Origin: Longimicrobium sp. | GTDB lineage: Bacteria > Gemmatimonadota > Gemmatimonadetes > Longimicrobiales > Longimicrobiaceae | Length of the DNA: 64,000 nucleotides | NCBI GenBank assembly: GCA_036389135.1 | Contig: DASVQP010000001.1 | Location: forward strand, 124,001-188,000 | Reading direction: 5' to 3' | Program-made: the position numbers and the translations under genes | Shown: positions 57,851 through 64,000 of the stretch, one piece after another | How positions within the stretch are numbered: position 1 is the first letter of the stretch | How the letters are laid out: each line of letters starts with the position of its first letter | The notes under the pieces: generated by a model | What the model was told of the DNA's origin: nothing | Database searches by the model: none | Seen by the model: only the letters and a program-made list of their open reading frames with translations

Positions 57851-60145
57851 ATGCGCATTCACGCTCTTGCCCTGCTTCTGCTCGCCGTGCCGGCCGCGGC
57901 GCAGCAGCCGCGCCAGCTCACCGCCGAAGACTACGCGCGCGCCGAGCGCCGGCTCGCCGCCCACACCACGCCGCTGGTGACCGGGACGGCCGGGCCGCCC
58001 ACCTGGACGGCGGACGGTCGCTTCTGGTACCGCTCCAACACGCCTGAGGGCGCGCGGTACTTCATGGTGGACCCGGCCCGCGGCACGCGCGAGCCGCTGT
58101 TCGACCCCGCGCGGCTGACGCCGGCGCTGGGGACGGCGGGGGGCGAGATCCCCGCCGGCCAGCTCCCCGTGGTGCTCGATCTAACGGAAGATGGGCGCCG
58201 CGCCACGGTGTTCGTGCGCGGGGGACGCCTCACCTGCGACCTGCAGGCGTACACCTGCGCGCGCGCCGCCGCCACGCCCGACGACGCCAGCCTGTCGCCG
58301 GACGGGCGCATGGCGGCCTTCATCCGCGACTTCAACCTGTGGGTCAAGGACCTCGCCAGCGGGCGCGAGACGCAGCTCACCACAGACGGCAGCAAGGAGT
58401 TCGGCTACGCCACCAACAACGCCGGCTGGGTGCACGGCGACGACCCGGTGCTCACCTGGTCGCCCGACTCGCGGCAGATCGCCACCTTCCAGCACGACGC
58501 GCGCGGGGTGAGCGACATGTACCTGGTGTCCACCAACGTCGGTGAGCCGCGGCTGGAGGCGTGGAAGTACCCGCTCCCGGGCGACAGCGTCATCTTCCGC
58601 ATCCACCGCGTGGTGGTGAACGTGGCCGACGCCGCCCGCCCGCGCGTGGTGCGCTTCCAGATGCCGGCCGACCAGCACCGCTCCACCGTCTCCGACCACA
58701 CGCAGTGCAGCGGCGGCACCGTTTGCGACCTGCAATGGTACCCGGACGGCTCCAAAGTCGCCTTCGTCAGCAGCTCGCGCGACCACAAGACGGCCTGGGT
58801 GCGCGTGGCGGACGCCCGCACGGGCGAGGTGCGCACCCTGTTCGAGGAGCGCTCGCAGACGCAGGTGGGCGACGCGTCGTTCACCGAGAACCTGTGGCGC
58901 ATCGTCCCAGGGACCAACGAGCTGATCTGGTGGTCGCAGCGCGAGGGATGGACGAGGCTCTACCTGTACGACCTGAACACGGGCCGCCTCAAGAACGCCA
59001 TCACCACCGGCGAGGGGAACGTGATGGACATCGTGCGCGTGGACGAGCGCGCCCGCACCATCTACTTCACCGCGCAGGGCAGGGAGGCGGGGCGCGATCC
59101 CTACTTCCAGCAGCTCTACCGCATCGGCTTCGACGGCCGCGGGCAGACGCTCCTCACCCCCGAAGACGCGCACCACACCGTCTCCATGTCAGCGGATGGG
59201 CGCTTCATCGTGGACACGTACTCCACGCCGGACACGCCCCCCGTCACCGTGGTGCGCGACATGAACGGCCGCGTGGTGCGGCAGCTCGAGCGCGCCGACG
59301 TGTCGCGCCTGGTGGCGACGGGCTGGCGGCCGCCCACGCGCATCCGCATGAAGGCGCGCGACGGCCAGACGGACATCTACGGACTGATGTTCACGCCGGC
59401 CGCCCTGGACTCGACCCGGAAGTACCCGATCGTCAACTACATCTACCCGGGCCCGCAGGTGGGGAGCGTGGGGCCGCGCAGCTTCATGCCATCCCGCAGC
59501 GACCACCAGGCACTGGCCGAGCTGGGCTTCGTGGTGGTGGCCATCGACGGGATGGGGACGCCGGGGCGTAGCAAGGCCTTCGCGGACGCCTACTACGGCC
59601 GGATGATCGACAACACCCTCCCGGACCAGATCGCGGGAATGCGCGAGCTGGCGCGGCGCTACCCCTTCATCGACATCGACCGGGCGGGGATCTGGGGCCA
59701 CTCGGGCGGCGGCTACGCGACGGCTGCGGCCATGTTCCGGCACCCGGAGTTCTTCAAGGTGGGGATCTCCGAGTCCGGCAACCACGACAACCGCAACTAC
59801 GAGGACGACTGGGGCGAGCGCTACCACGGCATGCTGGTGCGCACGGGCACCACGGACAACTACGCCAACGAGGCCACCCAGACGCACGCCGCCAACCTGC
59901 GTGGCAAGCTGATGCTGGCCCACGGCGGGATGGACGACAACGTGCCGCCGTACAACACGTACCTGGTGGTGGACGCGCTGGTGAAGGCCAACAAGGACTT
60001 CGACCTGGTCATCTTCCCCAACGCGCGCCACGGCTACGGCGCGGACAGCGGCTACATGATGCGCCGCCGCTGGGACTACTTCGTCCGCAACCTGATGGGC
60101 GCCGAGCCCCCGCGCGAATACCAGATCGGCCGTCTGGGCCGCTGA
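57851..60145 (+). CDS. S9 family peptidase (dipeptidyl peptidase IV-like)
   Basis: The 764-residue secreted enzyme has a signal peptide (LALLLLAVPAAAQ), a beta-propeller (about 60-500) and a C-terminal alpha/beta-hydrolase domain. The catalytic triad is Ser618 (GHSGGGYAT), Asp695/696 (GGMDDNVPP) and His727 (ARHGYG). It removes X-Pro or similar dipeptides from peptides in the periplasm. Propeller strands include FGYATNNAGWVHGDDPVLTW. No close partner, although DUF2059 precedes it on the same strand. Confidence 0.95.
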   Translation: MRIHALALLLLAVPAAAQQPRQLTAEDYARAERRLAAHTTPLVTGTAGPPTWTADGRFWYRSNTPEGARYFMVDPARGTREPLFDPARLTPALGTAGGEIPAGQLPVVLDLTEDGRRATVFVRGGRLTCDLQAYTCARAAATPDDASLSPDGRMAAFIRDFNLWVKDLASGRETQLTTDGSKEFGYATNNAGWVHGDDPVLTWSPDSRQIATFQHDARGVSDMYLVSTNVGEPRLEAWKYPLPGDSVIFRIHRVVVNVADAARPRVVRFQMPADQHRSTVSDHTQCSGGTVCDLQWYPDGSKVAFVSSSRDHKTAWVRVADARTGEVRTLFEERSQTQVGDASFTENLWRIVPGTNELIWWSQREGWTRLYLYDLNTGRLKNAITTGEGNVMDIVRVDERARTIYFTAQGREAGRDPYFQQLYRIGFDGRGQTLLTPEDAHHTVSMSADGRFIVDTYSTPDTPPVTVVRDMNGRVVRQLERADVSRLVATGWRPPTRIRMKARDGQTDIYGLMFTPAALDSTRKYPIVNYIYPGPQVGSVGPRSFMPSRSDHQALAELGFVVVAIDGMGTPGRSKAFADAYYGRMIDNTLPDQIAGMRELARRYPFIDIDRAGIWGHSGGGYATAAAMFRHPEFFKVGISESGNHDNRNYEDDWGERYHGMLVRTGTTDNYANEATQTHAANLRGKLMLAHGGMDDNVPPYNTYLVVDALVKANKDFDLVIFPNARHGYGADSGYMMRRRWDYFVRNLMGAEPPREYQIGRLGR

Positions 60146-60296
60146 ACACCGAAGGGATTGGGGATGAGGGATGGGGGATGGGGAACTGCAACCGCGTCCC
60201 GCTCATCCCTCATCCCTACCGTTCCGCCACTCGCGCCTCCCCGCCACCGCGGCTATCTTCGCGACACACACCGACTCCCCGCACCGACAGCTCCGG

Positions 60297-60797
60297 ATGG
60301 ACCAGCAGGCGCAGCCCCGACGCAGGAATCACCTCCCGATCACGATCGCCGTAGTGGTGGTCCTCGCCTGCGTCGCGACGCTGCCGTGGGCCTGTCGCGA
60401 CCGCATCGAGCCGGAGCGTCGCTACCCCACCGCCGTGGCCGCACGCGGCGCCGCCGACGCGGGCGAGTGGGTCCCGGCCTTCCTCCCACCGACCGCCACG
60501 GACATCTACGAGCGACACGGGGTGGGCCGCCGCTTCGTCCGCTTCTCCGCCGATTCCGCCTCTCTGGAAGCGATCGCCGCCGCGATGCCGCGCATCGACA
60601 CGGCGGAGGTCAAGCGCATCCCCCTGCCGACGCCGGGGTGGAGCGAATGGTGGCCGATCAGTCCCCGCACCCTGCAGAGCGGCCAAAGCAAGCAGATCCG
60701 CGTCCACCGCGTCGACGATCCCCGCGACCGGGGCTACGTCGCCATCGACCCGCGCACCCTCCGCGCGTTCTACTGGTCCGTGCCCGCGGCGCGGTAG
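60297..60797 (+). CDS. Single-pass membrane-anchored protein, unknown
   Basis: The 166-residue product has a positively charged start (MDQQAQPRRRNHLP), one helix ITIAVVVVLACVATLPWAC (about 15-33) and a soluble extracytoplasmic part with RFVRFSADSASLEAI, PGWSEWW and a closing AIDPRTLRAFYWSVP. I do not recognise the family; the FVRFSADSASLEAIAA segment recalls proteins of unknown function with a similar size. No operon partners. Confidence 0.75.
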   Translation: MDQQAQPRRRNHLPITIAVVVVLACVATLPWACRDRIEPERRYPTAVAARGAADAGEWVPAFLPPTATDIYERHGVGRRFVRFSADSASLEAIAAAMPRIDTAEVKRIPLPTPGWSEWWPISPRTLQSGQSKQIRVHRVDDPRDRGYVAIDPRTLRAFYWSVPAAR

Positions 60798-60812
60798 CAA
60801 GTACGGCTGGTC

Positions 60813-60894
60813 TCACACAGAGCCACAGAGAAACAGAGAGAAAAGCAGAAGGTATTCTCTGTGCCTTTCAGTTTCTCTCTGCGTCTCTGTGTGA
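60813..60894. repeat. Palindromic repeat, cacagag family, copy 7
   Basis: The left arm tcacacagagccacagagaa (from 60813) pairs with ttctctctgcgtctctgtgtga (60873-60894). The right end is 45 bp before the TfoX gene start. Confidence 0.88.
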
Positions 60895-60939
60895 GGCTTC
60901 TGTTGCGGGCTTGCACATTCGCTCTTCACCCGAAAACCG

Positions 60940-61275
60940 ATGCCCGTATCCGCGGAGTACCGGGAGTACGTGCTTGAGCAGCTCGGGCGCGTGGAGCCCG
61001 TGACGGCACGCAGCATGTTCGGCGGGGTAGGGGTATATTCCGGCGGACTGTTCTTTGCGCTGCTGGATGATGACTCCGTGTACCTCAAGGTGGACGACAC
61101 CAACCGCGCGGACTTCGAAGCCGCCGGCATGGGCCCGTTCCGCCCGTTCGGCGACGACACGCACGTGATGCAGTACTACGAGCTTCCCGCCGAGCTGCTG
61201 GAAGAGCCGGACCGGCTCCGCCCCTGGGTACACAAGGCGCTGGACGTCGCGCGGCGAAAGCGCCGCAAGCGGTAG
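60940..61275 (+). CDS. TfoX/Sxy N-terminal domain protein
   Basis: The 111-residue protein is only the TfoX N-domain: ARSMFGGVGVYSGGLFFALL, VYLKVDDTNRADF and YYELPAELLE match the family, which in proteobacteria regulates competence. The C-terminal (Arg/Lys-rich RKRRKR) tail could bind nucleic acid. Stand-alone N-domains are common and have unknown roles; a link to the type IV pilus PilT gene in this genome is speculative. Confidence 0.92.
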   Translation: MPVSAEYREYVLEQLGRVEPVTARSMFGGVGVYSGGLFFALLDDDSVYLKVDDTNRADFEAAGMGPFRPFGDDTHVMQYYELPAELLEEPDRLRPWVHKALDVARRKRRKR

Positions 61276-61301
61276 CCGAAACCCCCGTGAGGCCCCCTCT
61301 C

Positions 61302-62018
61302 ATGCGTATCCCTCTCGCGCTGGCCCTGCTGGCCCTCCCCGCCGCGCTCGCCGCGCAGGCCCCCGCGCACCGTTCGCTCCCGCTGGGCGACACCTCCGTC
61401 ACCATGGCGGGGGAGAAGGTGCTGCTCACCCACACCGTCGCCCGCTCGCGCGAAGGCATCGAGAGCGGCCTGGAGCGCGCCGACGGGCTGCAGGGGACCG
61501 CCCGCAGCGAGTTCGACGAGGACCTCCCGCGCCGCTACACCGTGCTCTGGACGACCCCGGACACCGCCATCGCCCTCCAGGTGCAGCGTCGCGGCACCCG
61601 GCTGCAGGTCTCGGGCGCGCGCACCGCGACGGTCCCCATCCCGCGGAACACGCGCTGGGCGATCGCGGACCAGGGGATGGACGAGCACCTGATCCCCACG
61701 CTGCGCACCATCCCGGAGGGGACGCAGGGAGTGCCCCTGGCCGTGTTCCGCCCGTACTCCGACCGCTGGGACCGTCTTACCGTCTCCGTCCTTGGCCTGG
61801 TCGGCGCCACCGTCATCCAGCTGCAGTCCGAGTCGGGGGAGATCGGGCGCTATATCGTCACCGAGACGGGCGACCTCCTCTACGGCGAAGCGCTTCAGCC
61901 GGGCACGGACACGCTCGCGTCCAGGCGCATCCCCAGCGCCGGCAGCCGGCGCGACGAGCGTCTTCAGGACCTGCTGGTGCTCGCGCGCAATCACGCGGGT
62001 ACCCGCCCCACCCAGTAG
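61302..62018 (+). CDS. Secreted protein, unknown, beta-rich
   Basis: The 238-residue product begins at ATG 61302 (an upstream GTG 61287 adds five residues) with a signal peptide ending ALAAQ. The mature part is mostly beta strands (YTVLWTTPDTAIALQVQR, RLTVSVLGLVGATVIQLQ) with no cysteine. I do not recognise it. It is downstream of TfoX with 26 bp between, possibly cotranscribed. Confidence 0.78.
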   Translation: MRIPLALALLALPAALAAQAPAHRSLPLGDTSVTMAGEKVLLTHTVARSREGIESGLERADGLQGTARSEFDEDLPRRYTVLWTTPDTAIALQVQRRGTRLQVSGARTATVPIPRNTRWAIADQGMDEHLIPTLRTIPEGTQGVPLAVFRPYSDRWDRLTVSVLGLVGATVIQLQSESGEIGRYIVTETGDLLYGEALQPGTDTLASRRIPSAGSRRDERLQDLLVLARNHAGTRPTQ

Positions 62019-62214
62019 CGCGCCACTACGGGACAGCCTTTCCCGCGCGCCCGCGCCTCCCGGCGGCGGGCGCGGGCGGGCGGCGCACGGATGGCGCCGC
62101 ATTGGCCCGCAATTAAGGGCTTGTGGAGCGCGCGCGCAGGGGATAGTCTACCCAGTGTAACCGAATCGAAAATGGACGGACCGCGCACCGCGCGGCCGAA
62201 ACGGGGGCCGGCGC

Positions 62215-62613
62215 TTGACCGCGCCCCCGAGGGATGCTGCGTCCCTGGACACCCTGCGCGAAGCGGCGCGGCTCTTCGTCGACTCGACCTCGCTCCGCCA
62301 GGCGGCCCGCGACATCGGGATGAGCCCCACCGGGCTGCGCGGCTTCCTGGACGGCGCGGACCCGTACGTCAAGACGGCGCGCAAGCTGGCCGAGTGGTAC
62401 GTGCGCGAGGCCGGGCGCCAGCAGACCGACCTCACCTTCGAAACGGCGGCCGCCGCGCTGGACCTGCTCACCAAACACCTCCCCGTCGCCCGCCGCGACG
62501 CCGCGGCCGCGGAGCTGGTGGAGGTCCTTCATCGCCACTGCAGCCGGGGCGGGACCACGCCGCCCGAATGGCTGACGGAGCTCCGCCGGAGCTACGCGGC
62601 CGATTCCCCGTAG
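62215..62613 (+). CDS. Small HTH-like protein, paralog A
   Basis: The 132-residue protein has STSLRQAARDIGMSPTGLRGFL (about 26-47), the shape of a helix-turn-helix like those of Cro/XRE-type proteins, followed by PYVKTARKLAEWYVREAG and a C-terminal helical domain (DLLTKHLPVARRDAAAAELV, closing TTPPEWL). It is homologous over its full length to the gene at 63407. TTG 62215 is the nearest in-frame start with gggggcc ahead; the ATG at 62172 is out of frame. It is likely a DNA-binding regulator. Confidence 0.75.
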   Translation: MTAPPRDAASLDTLREAARLFVDSTSLRQAARDIGMSPTGLRGFLDGADPYVKTARKLAEWYVREAGRQQTDLTFETAAAALDLLTKHLPVARRDAAAAELVEVLHRHCSRGGTTPPEWLTELRRSYAADSP

Positions 62614-62634
62614 GAGCGCGATTCATCGCGCCCG
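62613..62634. repeat. gcgcgattcatcgcgc hairpin
   Basis: The module gagcgcgattcatcgcgccc lies right after the stop of paralog A. It is one stem of the composite cassettes, alone and inverted. Confidence 0.75.
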
Positions 62635-62666
62635 TGCCCGCCGCCGCGCCGCCCCTTCGCACCCCC

Positions 62667-63221
62667 TCAAAGGGCCGCCTCCTCGTGCCCATCCCGCGCC
62701 GCCCCCTCCTGCCAGGGCCTGACCAGCTCGACGAGCGAACGCGCCTGCCCCTCCCAGTCGCCGGCGCGCCCGGCGAGCTGCGCTGCGCGGCGCAGCCACG
62801 TCTCGGCCTCCTCCTCCCTGCCGTGCGCGCGCAGGAGCCTTCCCGCGGCCCAGGCGTAGCGTCCCTGGTCCGGCCAGGCGCGCGCCGCGGCCTCTGCGAA
62901 CGCGAGCCCCGCCGCCACCGCGCCGCTCTCCAGCGCCCATTCGGTCACGCACAGGCACGCCCACGCCACGCGCTCGGGCTCCGGCCCGTCCGCTTCGGCC
63001 AGCTCGCGCGCCAGCACGGCGAGGGGAAGCCGCGCCCCGGGATCCCAGCTTCCCAGGAGAAGCTCCCGCTCCCACTCCGCCATAGCGCCCGGGTCCACCC
63101 CCGCCGCTCCCTCGTCCACCCAGCGCAGGACGGCGCGCAGTCCTCGCTCGATGGCGGCGGTCGCTGCGCGGTCGGCTGGCGGAGGCTCCGCTCCGGGGCC
63201 GCCTTCGGGCGCTGGATCCAT
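62667..63221 (-). CDS. Alpha-helical, TPR-like protein
   Basis: The 184-residue protein from ATG 63221 has three or four helical pairs rich in Ala and Leu (ESGAVAAGLAFAEAAARAWP, then YAWAAGRLLRAHGREEEAETWL) with the spacing of tetratricopeptide repeats, which bind other proteins. No signal peptide. It lies between the two HTH-like paralogs and is read divergently from paralog B over 185 bp, so a common regulatory region is likely. Confidence 0.75.
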   Translation of the reverse strand: MDPAPEGGPGAEPPPADRAATAAIERGLRAVLRWVDEGAAGVDPGAMAEWERELLLGSWDPGARLPLAVLARELAEADGPEPERVAWACLCVTEWALESGAVAAGLAFAEAAARAWPDQGRYAWAAGRLLRAHGREEEAETWLRRAAQLAGRAGDWEGQARSLVELVRPWQEGAARDGHEEAAL

Positions 63222-63406
63222 GGCGTTCACTCTGTTCAGGTGTTGTGGCTTGCGGCGCAGTTTAACGCGCCTGATGCGTGTCCGTCTACCGTGTTTTTGG
63301 AGCGCCCCACACGCGCCACCTGTCGCACCTGAAAATGGCTTGTGCCGGGCGCGCCCGCCGGATACGTTTCTGCTGTCCATTCCGTCCACCCGCACCGCGA
63401 ACCGCC

Positions 63407-63778
63407 ATGGATGAAACGCTCCCCACCAGCATCGACCGCCTGCGGGAAAGCGTCGCGATCCGGGTGCACGCGACCTCGTTGCGGGCGGTGGCGCGGCAGG
63501 TCGGGATGAGCCCCTCGGGGCTGGAGAAGTTCATCGCGGGCGGGATGCCGTACTCCAACACCCGCCGCAAGCTGGTGGAGTGGTGGTACCGCGAAGGCAC
63601 CCAGTCTCATTCGGAGCTTTCCGCGGATAGCGTCGCGGTGGCCCTGGGCACCCTGGTGCGCGACCTCCCGCCGGACCGCCGCGAGCGCACCCTTCGCGAG
63701 CTGGTGGGGACGCTTCGGGAGCTGTACGAGGCGCACGGGACCCCGGTGCCGCCGTGGTTGGGGGAGAGGCCGGGGTGA
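63407..63778 (+). CDS. Small HTH-like protein, paralog B
   Basis: The 123-residue protein from ATG 63407 has ATSLRAVARQVGMSPSGLEKF (about 21-41) and PYSNTRRKLVEWWYREG, corresponding to ATG-family positions in paralog A at 62215, then a helical domain DLPPDRRERTLRELV and the same closing pattern TPVPPWL. The HTH shape and small size suggest a transcription factor of an unnamed family. It is divergent from the TPR-like gene. Confidence 0.78.
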   Translation: MDETLPTSIDRLRESVAIRVHATSLRAVARQVGMSPSGLEKFIAGGMPYSNTRRKLVEWWYREGTQSHSELSADSVAVALGTLVRDLPPDRRERTLRELVGTLRELYEAHGTPVPPWLGERPG

Positions 63779-63781
63779 ACG

Positions 63782-63968
63782 GTGGGGGGATGGGGGATGG
63801 GGGATGGGGATGGCCCGCCGCGACAGGTGTCGAGGCGGGCTGATGTCGCGGGGGCGGGACGGGCGGCGGTGCGGGGTTGGGCACGGGCGGCCACGTGGGG
63901 CCGCCCCTACCAGGGACCGCTGTTCGCGGCAGGCGAGTGTAACGAGCCGGGGGTGAGGGCCCCGTTCT
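63782..63968. repeat. gggggat tract and GC hairpin modules
   Basis: A ggggggat/gggggat run (63783-63811) is followed by ggcacgggcggccacgtggg with gccgcccctac (about 63881-63911) and gtgtaacgagccgggggtgaggg (about 63938). The window ends before a further gene can be recognised. Confidence 0.78.
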
Positions 63969-64000
63969 CGCGCCGGTTCGCGCCGTGTGTTACCTTTTCC

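Overview
The window is very GC-rich, densely coding DNA from a Gram-negative bacterium with an elaborate outer membrane. It carries a SusD-type nutrient-binding lipoprotein, a TonB-dependent receptor-like outer-membrane protein, an OmpA-type lipoprotein, many other lipoproteins with clear lipoboxes, a PilT motor and several secreted peptidases. Together with the start-codon usage (ATG, GTG, TTG) and the many CarboxypepD_reg, DUF4397 and DUF4349 proteins, this suggests a Gemmatimonadota bacterium of the Longimicrobium type. That placement is inferred from gene style; there is no rRNA here. I found no tRNA, rRNA, CRISPR array, prophage or intact transposase.

Layout. 1-12.4 kb: SusD C-terminus, DUF4397 lipoprotein, GH10-like lipoprotein, a class A penicillin-binding protein with a lytic transglycosylase, two gene remnants (a hydrolase 5' end and a deleted histidine kinase), a flavin monooxygenase/SDR pair, and a class C beta-lactamase-like hydrolase. 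12.7-22 kb: an amino-sugar operon (NagB-PIG-L fusion plus GlcNAc-kinase-like ATPase), a D-aminoacylase, a lipid kinase, and an alkylation-repair pair (Ada-AraC-AlkA fusion plus Ogt). 22.4-27.5 kb: a secreted four-cysteine peptide, a PDZ lipoprotein, a DsbA-like thioredoxin and a 1202-residue TonB-receptor-like protein in one run. 27.5-42 kb: housekeeping genes, namely RecQ, OmpA, a ureohydrolase, TrpS, a zinc ribbon, DapA-DapB, MgtC, a D-2-hydroxyacid dehydrogenase, PilT, DUF456, a CDP-alcohol phosphatidyltransferase and a metallo-beta-lactamase/rhodanese fusion.

42.2-52.3 kb is the most coherent accessory-like block. It holds a glycoside-hydrolase-like protein whose strand order looks circularly permuted, two nucleotide-sugar epimerases that diverge from it across only 18 bp, an alcohol dehydrogenase, a Gfo/Idh/MocA oxidoreductase, one GT4 and three consecutive CgeB-like glycosyltransferases with stop/start overlaps. 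It reads as a pathway that makes and attaches an unusual sugar to a surface glycan or protein. 52.4-64 kb: an 18-cysteine, His-rich lipoprotein, Prs translationally coupled to an erythromycin-esterase-like protein, a LURP-like protein, DUF2059, an S9 peptidase, TfoX, and two paralogous HTH-like small proteins flanking a TPR-like gene.

The intergenic DNA is unusually structured. At least four repeat systems recur: (a) a palindromic family built on cacagag/ctctgtg words, seven sites; (b) a longer foldback element with conserved 15-18 bp ends, two copies, one nested inside family (a); (c) composite cassettes of GC-rich hairpins in fixed order, three full and one shorter; (d) 7-bp tandem repeats (ggggaat, gcactta). 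One copy of a shared repeat supplies the last codons and stop of a kinase gene.
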